From: Blastocatellia bacterium
Lineage (GTDB): Bacteria; Acidobacteriota; Blastocatellia; Chloracidobacteriales; JADJPF01
NCBI GenBank assembly: GCA_016789295.1
Contig: JAEUQL010000113.1
Location: 1 to 9,457, forward strand
Length of the DNA: 9,457 nucleotides
Direction of reading: 5' to 3'
Numbering within the stretch: the stretch's first letter is position 1; each line of letters begins with the position of its first letter. Both the position numbers and the translations under genes were made by a program. Positions 1 to 5,814 of this stretch are shown here, piece after piece. The notes beneath the pieces are model-generated. The model ran no database searches and was not told the origin of the DNA. It worked only from the letters and a program-made list of their open reading frames with translations.

Positions 1-40
1 CACTCTAGGCTACCGTCTTATACAAACAGTAATACCATTT

Positions 41-44
41 GGAG
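41..44 (+). promoter_or_regulatory. Ribosome binding site of the secreted LSm/LecA-like gene
   Basis: GGAG lies 7 bases before the ATG at 52. It matters because the frame is open without a stop from base 1, so an earlier start outside the window cannot be ruled out by stops alone. The site together with the signal peptide fixes the start at 52. Confidence 0.6.
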
Positions 45-51
45 ATCTTTT

Positions 52-912
52 ATGAAACTAAGAAGATTTTTCTCACTACTGCTTCTCTGCCTCTCCATAG
101 CTTTTGCTCACAGGGCTACGCTAGCCGATACACTCAAGCTCAAGAGCGGAGAGGTCGTAAAGGGTAGAGTCATCAGCTATAACAACAATATCTTCACTGT
201 AGAGATGAAGTTTGGCTCTTTCAGCAAAGTTAGAGCCTCTATTGATGTAAGAGATATCGAGACCATAGAGTTTGATGGCCAGAGTGACACACAAACATCT
301 TCAAATACACCTGCACCTTCTCCTACGGTCAGACCGCCACAGAGCAGTCCTGCTTCGAGCAGCAGCACACCAACCACCAGCAAAAGCAGTCCACCCAGTT
401 CACCATATCTACCTACAGCAACTTCGACTCCAGTCACTACAGCATCACGACCGCCAGCGACTAATCCAAAATCTGATCCGCTAAACAATGATGACATAAC
501 TACAGAAACTCCTACGTCAAAAGGCAAACCTGCCACAACTATACCAACCATTCCCAGGGATTTTGTAGTGACAGTTCCAGCAAAAGATGACTGGACATAT
601 GCTAACATCAGCGTGAAACGTGGTGACAAGATACAGCTCAATGCCACAGGCAAAGTAAAACTCTCTTCTTCAAAAGAGTCTGGCCCCGATGGCATAAGTC
701 TTGATGACAAAAATAAACTTATTCTCGACAAACCTACAGGCTCTTTGATAGCAGTCATTGGCGACGAGAACGACGACTTTATCTATATTGGAAACCAGAA
801 AGAGTTTATTGCTGCTAGAGATGGTAAGCTCTTTCTAAGCATTAACGAAGGGGATATTTCGGATAATGAAGGAGCTTTTACAGTTAGAGTAAGGGTAGAG
901 CCTTCTAAATAA
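52..912 (+). CDS. Secreted protein with LSm-like N-terminal domain, Pro/Ser/Thr linker and LecA (PA-IL)-like C-terminal domain
   Basis: Function unknown. Residues 1-25 form a signal peptide: a basic KLRR, a hydrophobic core, and likely cleavage after AFA (19) or TLA (25). There is no lipobox Cys, so export to the periplasm or outside is inferred. Residues 26-76 (LKLKSGEVVKGRVISY, ending DIETIEFDG) look like a small beta-barrel of the LSm/SH3 type common in secreted Acidobacteria proteins. Residues 77-167 are a Pro/Ser/Thr-rich linker. Residues 168-284 resemble the galactose lectin LecA/PA-IL: a YANISVKRGDKIQLNATG strand pair, GPDG, and a final INEGD...DNEGAF loop matching the calcium loop of LecA. 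The acidic or Asn positions of that loop are mostly kept (E266, D271, N272), but the LecA segment carrying the sugar-contacting His and Gln is not recognisable, so galactose binding is doubtful. The reading frame stays open upstream to the window edge; the signal peptide and a well-placed GGAG decide for this start. The 164-base gap to the kinase suggests a separate unit. Confidence 0.8.
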   Translation: MKLRRFFSLLLLCLSIAFAHRATLADTLKLKSGEVVKGRVISYNNNIFTVEMKFGSFSKVRASIDVRDIETIEFDGQSDTQTSSNTPAPSPTVRPPQSSPASSSSTPTTSKSSPPSSPYLPTATSTPVTTASRPPATNPKSDPLNNDDITTETPTSKGKPATTIPTIPRDFVVTVPAKDDWTYANISVKRGDKIQLNATGKVKLSSSKESGPDGISLDDKNKLILDKPTGSLIAVIGDENDDFIYIGNQKEFIAARDGKLFLSINEGDISDNEGAFTVRVRVEPSK

Positions 913-940
913 TTGCAGAAGCTAATATTGAAAGTGCTAT

Positions 941-1005
941 AAAGACCATTGCATAGCTTCTACTCCTGGTTTTTACTGGAGAAGAACTAAGATCAATGGT
1001 TCTTT
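941..1005 (+). terminator. Long imperfect stem-loop, possible terminator of the upstream gene
   Basis: AAAGACCATTG (941-951) pairs with CAATGGTTCTTT (994-1005), giving 11 pairs with one bulged T at 1001. Inside it, CTTC..CTCC (957-966) can pair with GGAGAAG (978-984) as a second imperfect helix. The right arm ends T-rich (TTCTTT), but there is no clean run of T and the internal loop is long, so a Rho-independent terminator is only one reading. It starts 28 bases after the stop of the secreted protein gene, and its right arm overlaps the -35 box of the kinase promoter. It could also be a regulatory inverted repeat. Confidence 0.35.
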
Positions 1006-1031
1006 ACCTCACTGGCATTTAAATATATAAT
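1003..1031 (+). promoter_or_regulatory. Sigma70-type promoter ahead of the kinase gene
   Basis: A perfect -10 box TATAAT (1026-1031) stands exactly 17 bases after TTTACC (1003-1008), which matches the -35 consensus TTGACA at 4 of 6 positions. The surroundings of the -10 are AT-rich. Transcription would start near 1038, leaving a leader of about 39 bases with the ribosome site AGGAA (1066-1070), 6 bases before the ATG. This is the strongest promoter-like sequence I found on the plus strand and may drive the genes as far as rtcB. Confidence 0.55.
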
Positions 1032-1076
1032 CCCAACGACCGACATATCTTCTGAACAAGTAGACAGGAAAACTCG

Positions 1077-3155
1077 ATGAAGCGCTGCCCAAAGTGTCCA
1101 GAAGTCTATTCCGACATGATGCACTTCTGCCCAAACGATGGTAGCCAGCTTGTACCAATAGTTGCGCAAGATCCACTTATCAACAACACTATCGATGGTA
1201 AATACGTGATAGAGGCTGTGATTGGTAAGGGTGGGATGGGTGTTGTCTATCGAGCACGTCATACAAACTTCAACCGAAAGTTTGCAATCAAAGTCCTCAA
1301 AAGCGAACTTGTTAATGATCCACAAGCAGTAAAAAGATTCCGTAATGAAGCAAATGCAGCCGGTGCTATTAGACACCCCAATGCTATAGCTATAACAGAT
1401 TTCAACATAACTCCAGATGGCCTTGCCTATTTAGTCATGGACTATGTTGAAGGGCGGTCACTGCGCGAAACCCTGAAGAAGGAAGGTGCTCTTTCATACC
1501 TCAGAACTATAAAGCTGATATCTCAAGTTTGTGATGCAGTAGCAGCAGCTCACCGCAAAGGCATTATTCATCGCGATCTGAAACCCGATAACATAATGGT
1601 AGAAACTCCCGAAGATGATCCAGAAAATGAGATCGTCCACGTTTTAGACTTCGGCATAGCAAAACTGAGCCAAAATCCAGCCTACAGCGAGAATATTACT
1701 GTTGGAGGAGCAATACTTGGCTCTCCTTACTATATGTCTCCAGAACAGTGTGACGGGCGTCAATTAGACCTCCGCTCTGACATTTATTCGATAGGAATTA
1801 TTCTCTATGAGATGGTTACTGGAAAGGTACCTTTTCGCGCACAGACTCCTTGGGGCTTGGTCAAAATGCACTGCTCTGCTACCCCACAACCACCCAGCAA
1901 ACACCGTCCAGACATAGTTCCACTCTTAGAGAAGACTATACTTAAAGCACTGCTCAAAGACCCCAACGACCGCCAACAATCTGCCATGGAACTCAAACGC
2001 GAGTTAGAAGCGATTCTTGGCTCGGACACAAGTTTTGGTGTGCGTTCTAGTTCATCTCCAGGCTTCTACGCTGGCAACCTTGCAGAAGCCCCCCCTCCAC
2101 CAAAATCGAAGGCTGAAGCTTCTACTGCACCTCTTGATGAATCATTGGCAAAAAAGGTGGCAGAAAGTTTCACAGGTGAAGAACTCTCTAAAAGCGATGA
2201 AATCTCTTCCGCAACTTCTCTGGTAGGCAACTTAAAAACGACGCCTATGCCAGCAATAGAGCCAGAAAACACAAAATCTAGCACAGGAAGCTCTCAAGAA
2301 CAGAAAGAATTAGAAGAGTTGGCTCGCCAGCTTGAAGCAGAAATGCAGCAATTCAAATCACGAAAAGGCTCTACGGAAAATAGGCCAAAAGCAAAAATTA
2401 AAAGGCCATTGACTGTAAACCAGAATTCGTCAACTTCGATGGATTCTCTGGCCAATGAGCTAGCACGCGAACTAGAAAGGATGAATTCTGAGTTGGCATC
2501 CAAGCCTTCGCCTTCATCCCCGTTTCCAGCAGTTCCACAGTTTATGCCTCCTTCTACAACGCCTGCAGTGGCTCCATCACAGTCAAGTGCACCACCTCTT
2601 TCTGCAGTTCAGACACCTCCAGAAAATCAGCTTTCCAAACAGGTTGTTACTCAGTATTCTTCTGGCCAAGTTACTAGCTACGGCGAAGCCCAAACATCCG
2701 AGATATATGATATAGCCGAAGAGTTCTCATTGGCACTACCAGAAATGGTTGAAGACCTAATGCTTAGTGTCTCAGAGACTATCCATTTCAAAGCCGATCT
2801 TCTCTTCAAGCAGCCTACACAACAAGCTACATCACAGAAGATGCCTAGCCATTCGGGTGTCAAAAGCTCTCCTAATGTCTCCTTTGACAGATCGATTGCA
2901 GACCGTAGCGAACTACCGTCTAAAGCACAAAATCAACAGATAGCTCAGAAAAAGGCTTTAGAAGAGACAGAAAAGTTCAAAAAGAAGTTACTCGCAATAG
3001 TAATAACAGCTATCGGCTTAATCCTTATAATTTCTGGCATACTCTACGTGCTGCGCTCCAGAAAGGCTGCGCCGCCCCAACCAGTCTCTTCATTGTCTAA
3101 AAAGTTAGAACCTAGCAAGTATAGTAGTTTAACGCAGTCAAGATCTGATCTGTAG
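1077..3155 (+). CDS. Membrane-anchored Ser/Thr protein kinase with N-terminal zinc-ribbon-like motif
   Basis: A Hanks-type (PknB-like) kinase, cytoplasmic and tethered to the inner membrane. Residues 1-26 are a zinc-ribbon-like motif with C4, C7 and C18; the position of a fourth Cys is Asp (FCPNDG). The kinase domain spans about 43-315 and is complete: glycine loop GKGGMGVVY (50-58), ATP lysine K72 (FAIK), helix-C glutamate E91, catalytic HRDLKPDN (165-172), DFG (191-193), GSPYYMSPEQ (215-224) and DIYSIGIILYEM (235-246). It should be active. Residues 320-635 are a Pro/Ser/Thr-rich linker with two charged helices (about 408-428 and 454-476) and one acidic, hydrophobic segment (541-578). One membrane helix lies at about 638-659, after KFKKK, and leaves only some 33 residues outside, with no sensor domain. 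It has its own promoter and is followed after 48 bases by the SRPBCC gene. The substrate is unknown. Confidence 0.93.
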   Translation: MKRCPKCPEVYSDMMHFCPNDGSQLVPIVAQDPLINNTIDGKYVIEAVIGKGGMGVVYRARHTNFNRKFAIKVLKSELVNDPQAVKRFRNEANAAGAIRHPNAIAITDFNITPDGLAYLVMDYVEGRSLRETLKKEGALSYLRTIKLISQVCDAVAAAHRKGIIHRDLKPDNIMVETPEDDPENEIVHVLDFGIAKLSQNPAYSENITVGGAILGSPYYMSPEQCDGRQLDLRSDIYSIGIILYEMVTGKVPFRAQTPWGLVKMHCSATPQPPSKHRPDIVPLLEKTILKALLKDPNDRQQSAMELKRELEAILGSDTSFGVRSSSSPGFYAGNLAEAPPPPKSKAEASTAPLDESLAKKVAESFTGEELSKSDEISSATSLVGNLKTTPMPAIEPENTKSSTGSSQEQKELEELARQLEAEMQQFKSRKGSTENRPKAKIKRPLTVNQNSSTSMDSLANELARELERMNSELASKPSPSSPFPAVPQFMPPSTTPAVAPSQSSAPPLSAVQTPPENQLSKQVVTQYSSGQVTSYGEAQTSEIYDIAEEFSLALPEMVEDLMLSVSETIHFKADLLFKQPTQQATSQKMPSHSGVKSSPNVSFDRSIADRSELPSKAQNQQIAQKKALEETEKFKKKLLAIVITAIGLILIISGILYVLRSRKAAPPQPVSSLSKKLEPSKYSSLTQSRSDL

Positions 3156-3203
3156 ATTCTAGGTTTGGTAGAAATTAAATATCTTCAACTTCTGTGAGGC
3201 AAA

Positions 3204-3701
3204 ATGTTCACTATTCAAGCTCGTATCGAGAAAAAATACCAGTTAAGCGCAGAAAAAAATCGGCTATACGAATTCTTTTCGGATATCAATAGCTACCCAC
3301 GTTACATGCCAGACATTTTTCATAAAGTTGAACCTATTAAAGGAACGGTCTCACTGTGGACACTCAAAATAGACGTTTCTGCTGGTAGTCCACTAGTAGT
3401 CAAGGTTGAGCTAGACAAAAAGGGTGACGAAGCATCATTGATCGCCTATGAGCCTCTTACAAACTCCCAAAACCATTTAGCACTCAAAATAAAGCTTGGA
3501 GAAAGTAGTTTAGGTCTATCCAAAACCGACCTGATCTTTATTTTAGAGATAAAACTTGAAAGAAACCGCAGCTCTGAAGTCCATCCTCTCGCTGGCCTGC
3601 TTGGTGAAAAAGCTATAAACAAGATAGTGCAGAAACATGCCGAGGGATATATTGACGATTTTGTTAAAAGTGGTGAAGAGAAAGCAGCAAGAAAGAGATA
3701 A
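3204..3701 (+). CDS. SRPBCC-fold (START/polyketide cyclase-like) protein
   Basis: A 165-residue soluble protein with no signal peptide or membrane segment. The N-terminal part, a beta strand followed by AEKNRLYEFFSDINSYPRYMPD (residues 16-37), is the pattern of SRPBCC ligand-binding folds, where an amphipathic helix follows strand 1 and leads to a Tyr-Pro turn. Alternating strands fill 45-120, and a long C-terminal helix (about 127-158) would close the hydrophobic pocket. Such proteins bind lipids or other hydrophobic small molecules, or act as chaperones or cyclases; the ligand cannot be read here. GTGAGG ends 4 bases before the ATG. The next gene, a YhhN membrane protein, begins 5 bases after the stop, so the two are almost surely co-transcribed and a lipid-related role is a reasonable inference. 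Confidence 0.7.
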   Translation: MFTIQARIEKKYQLSAEKNRLYEFFSDINSYPRYMPDIFHKVEPIKGTVSLWTLKIDVSAGSPLVVKVELDKKGDEASLIAYEPLTNSQNHLALKIKLGESSLGLSKTDLIFILEIKLERNRSSEVHPLAGLLGEKAINKIVQKHAEGYIDDFVKSGEEKAARKR

Positions 3702-3706
3702 GAATA

Positions 3707-4366
3707 ATGGCTATAGGAATGATCAGCAGAAAGACCCTCCTTTTTGGGTTTCTCCTTTCGTCTGCAGCCTATGTAGCATCTCTACACATGCTGCCTTACA
3801 CAGGAAGCTTTCTGGTTAAATCACTGCCTATCTTTATACTTACTTTTATTGCATCTAAAGCAATATCAAAGACGACTGGAAAGCTTTTAATAGCAGCTCT
3901 ACTACTATCTGCAGCAGGAGATATAGCACTTGCACTCAAAGATGGAAAATACTTTGTTACAGGGCTAGGTCTATTTCTGTTAGCTCATGTCTGCTATATT
4001 CCTGCCTTTCTACTAGAAGCTAAGCTTACAAGACTTAAAAGCCCAACGGTTGTTGTCACTACATTTCTGTTGATTGCATATTCTTTAACTATATCCTCCC
4101 TGCTTGAGCCAAACTTGGGGAGCCTTCAAATCCCTGTATTTTTGTATATTACAGTTATCACTTCTATGGGGATCGCTTCTGCAGTGCGCAGCTTTGACTT
4201 GGTATTTCTTGGTGCCATCTTTTTTATTGCTTCTGATTCTATGATTGCGATCAATGGTTTTTTTAGACCTATTGTGGGTGCAAAATATTGGATTATGCTA
4301 ACCTACTACATTGCACAGTTTCTTATAACAGAAGGATTAGTAGATCAGTTTGACAACAAGAGTTGA
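3707..4366 (+). CDS. YhhN/TMEM86 family integral membrane protein (lysoplasmalogenase family)
   Basis: A 219-residue inner-membrane protein with about eight hydrophobic helices across its whole length. Family hallmarks are visible: VKSLPIFIL (37-45), LLLSAAGDIAL (66-76) with D72, the following GLGLFLLAHVCYI (86-98), the SDSMIAINGF segment (176-185) with D177, and the final TYYIAQFLI (199-207). In TMEM86 proteins the conserved aspartates belong to the putative active site for hydrolysing the vinyl-ether bond of lysoplasmalogens. The bacterial YhhN members are less well studied, so lysoplasmalogenase activity is inferred from the family. Its length is usual for the family. It sits 5 bases behind the SRPBCC gene and 64 bases before the VWA gene. 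The ribosome site is weak (AGAG inside the end of the previous gene), which fits translational coupling. Confidence 0.85.
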   Translation: MAIGMISRKTLLFGFLLSSAAYVASLHMLPYTGSFLVKSLPIFILTFIASKAISKTTGKLLIAALLLSAAGDIALALKDGKYFVTGLGLFLLAHVCYIPAFLLEAKLTRLKSPTVVVTTFLLIAYSLTISSLLEPNLGSLQIPVFLYITVITSMGIASAVRSFDLVFLGAIFFIASDSMIAINGFFRPIVGAKYWIMLTYYIAQFLITEGLVDQFDNKS

Positions 4367-4430
4367 TGAACAAAATCTACCGGTTTTTGCGTTTACTGAG
4401 CAACTACTATTTTGACAGACGGCACTATTT

Positions 4431-5396
4431 ATGATCCAAATACGTAAAACTTTTTCTACTCTCTTTCTACTCTCTCTTCTATTACTGCCTGTTGCTTCTG
4501 CACAACAGAGTGAAGAGCCTGTAGTTGTACGTGTGGATACCGATTTAGTAGCAGTAGATCTTACAGTAAAGGACAAAGAAGGAAACTTCATATTAGACCT
4601 ATCAAAAGACGACTTTGAAATTCTTGAAAATGGAGAAGTAAAAAAAGTAGAGTTTTTTCAAAACACACGCAGTTTTGACCAATCTCCATTGGCTCTGGTT
4701 TTTGCTTTGGACCTTTCTGGAAGCCTTTCTGAAGAAGAGACCGTTGTTAGCAGACGTTCAATAGCCGAGTTTATAGAGATGCTCGACTCCAATTCTGTCT
4801 GTGGATTGATAGCATTTAATAACAAGATAGAGGTTTTAGAAAATTTTACAGACAACAAGAAAAAGCTCTCCAAGACACTCCAAAAGATAAAAGGCTATGG
4901 TGGCTCTACACGAATCTATGATGCTATCGACCGTGCTATAACTATGCTCAAAAAAGCTCCCGTTTTTCGCTCTGGTAAGCGTCTTAGAAGAGTCATAGTA
5001 GTAGTCACTGATGGCTTTGACAGCTCAAGTGTCATAGACAGAAAAGAGGTGTCTCGTAGAGCTAGAGATAATGGTGTCACTGTCTATACAATCACTCTGC
5101 CATCCTACTCACCAACTATTGGCAATGCATTGGGGCAGCAACGGCTTCCCACCTTGCTAGACATCTCAGGAATTACAGAAAAGACTGGTGGTAGAGACTT
5201 TACAGTACAGAACAACAACTATACAGAGGTTTTCAATGGTATTGCTAAAGAGATAGCTTCTGGATACATGCTTGCCTATCATCCTTCACAAAATGGCCAA
5301 TCGGGTGAATTTCGTAAGCTTGAAGTTAAAGTAAAGCGTGATGGATTGATAATACAAACAAACCGTGATGGATTCTTGTTTAATGGAAAAGAGTAA
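4431..5396 (+). CDS. Secreted VWA domain protein, acidobacterial type
   Basis: Residues 1-24 are a signal peptide (RK, hydrophobic core, VASA before QQ). A short strand-rich region follows (30-80: VRVDTDLVAVDLTVKD, then DFEILENGEVKKVEFF), the usual lead-in of VWFA-related proteins abundant in Acidobacteria. The VWA fold spans about 86-290 with an intact metal-ion-dependent adhesion site: DLSGS (94-98), T160 in the GGST loop and TDG (193-195) with D194. Such proteins bind partners through a metal ion, outside the cytoplasm; the partner is unknown. The size of 321 residues is normal for the group. An in-frame stop at 4413-4415 and the signal peptide fix the ATG at 4431, although no clear Shine-Dalgarno precedes it. 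The TAA overlaps the archease ATG by one base (TAATG), which implies translational coupling to an RNA-repair gene and is unexpected for an exported protein. Confidence 0.9.
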   Translation: MIQIRKTFSTLFLLSLLLLPVASAQQSEEPVVVRVDTDLVAVDLTVKDKEGNFILDLSKDDFEILENGEVKKVEFFQNTRSFDQSPLALVFALDLSGSLSEEETVVSRRSIAEFIEMLDSNSVCGLIAFNNKIEVLENFTDNKKKLSKTLQKIKGYGGSTRIYDAIDRAITMLKKAPVFRSGKRLRRVIVVVTDGFDSSSVIDRKEVSRRARDNGVTVYTITLPSYSPTIGNALGQQRLPTLLDISGITEKTGGRDFTVQNNNYTEVFNGIAKEIASGYMLAYHPSQNGQSGEFRKLEVKVKRDGLIIQTNRDGFLFNGKE

Positions 5397-5806
5397 TGTA
5401 CGAAGTTTTTGAACATACTGCAGATCTGGGGTTGAGGATCTCATCTCCAACACTAAATGGTCTTTTTAGTGAAGCAGCAGAAGCATTGTTTTCAGTTATT
5501 GTTGAGAATATCGACCAAATAAGGACAGAAAAGAGTTTCAAATTAAATATCAAAGCAAGCAATTTAGAGTATCTACTTTTTGACTGGCTAAACGAACTGC
5601 TCTATCTGTTTGAATCAGAAAAGATAGTTGCAAACTCTTTCCTAGTAAATGTAGACTCTGATAGCCTCTCTGCAGAAGTGTACGGCGAAGTTCTTGACAG
5701 AAATAGACACAAAACCGATCACGAAGTAAAAGCCATTACTTACCACCAACTCAAAGTAGTGCAAAAACAGACCGAGTGGATGGCTGAAGTGATCCTCGAC
5801 ATTTAA
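5396..5806 (+). CDS. Archease, RtcB cofactor
   Basis: A 136-residue cytoplasmic protein. Archease speeds guanylylation and multiple turnover of the RNA ligase RtcB and widens its use of nucleotide cofactor. Family marks: FEHTADLGL at 5-13, with D10 in the position of an N-terminal metal-binding Asp; LFDWLNELLYLFE in the middle (about 61-73); the EVKAITYHQL strand (about 110-119); and the terminal VILDI, whose penultimate Asp (D135) matches the C-terminal metal ligand. It is full length for the family. The start overlaps the VWA stop by one base, and rtcB follows 8 bases after its own stop. The placement next to rtcB makes the assignment secure. Confidence 0.92.
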   Translation: MYEVFEHTADLGLRISSPTLNGLFSEAAEALFSVIVENIDQIRTEKSFKLNIKASNLEYLLFDWLNELLYLFESEKIVANSFLVNVDSDSLSAEVYGEVLDRNRHKTDHEVKAITYHQLKVVQKQTEWMAEVILDI

Positions 5807-5814
5807 AAGGTAAT

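Noticed and set aside
19..24. TATACA as a -10 box for the first gene
   Set aside because: The matching -35 would fall at or before the window start and cannot be judged.
177..758. Long minus-strand open frame opposite the first gene
   Set aside because: It is the shadow of the Pro/Ser/Thr-rich linker and flanking domains; it shows no family motif, and the plus-strand gene has a signal peptide and ribosome site.
928..943. TTGAAA and TATAAA as a promoter after the first gene
   Set aside because: They are only 4 bases apart; pairing TATAAA with TTGCAG at 913-918 gives 19 bases and a weaker match than the 1003-1031 promoter.
1032..1972. Direct 11-base repeat CCCAACGACCG at 1032-1042 and 1962-1972
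   Set aside because: One copy is in the kinase leader and one inside its coding sequence; no longer match surrounds them, so chance is the simplest explanation.
4412..4435. Perfect TTGACA (4412-4417) before the VWA start
   Set aside because: The only -10-like match, TATGAT at 4430-4435, is 12 bases away, too short for a sigma70 promoter, and it overlaps the ATG. A weak TACTAT at 4405-4410 has no good -35.
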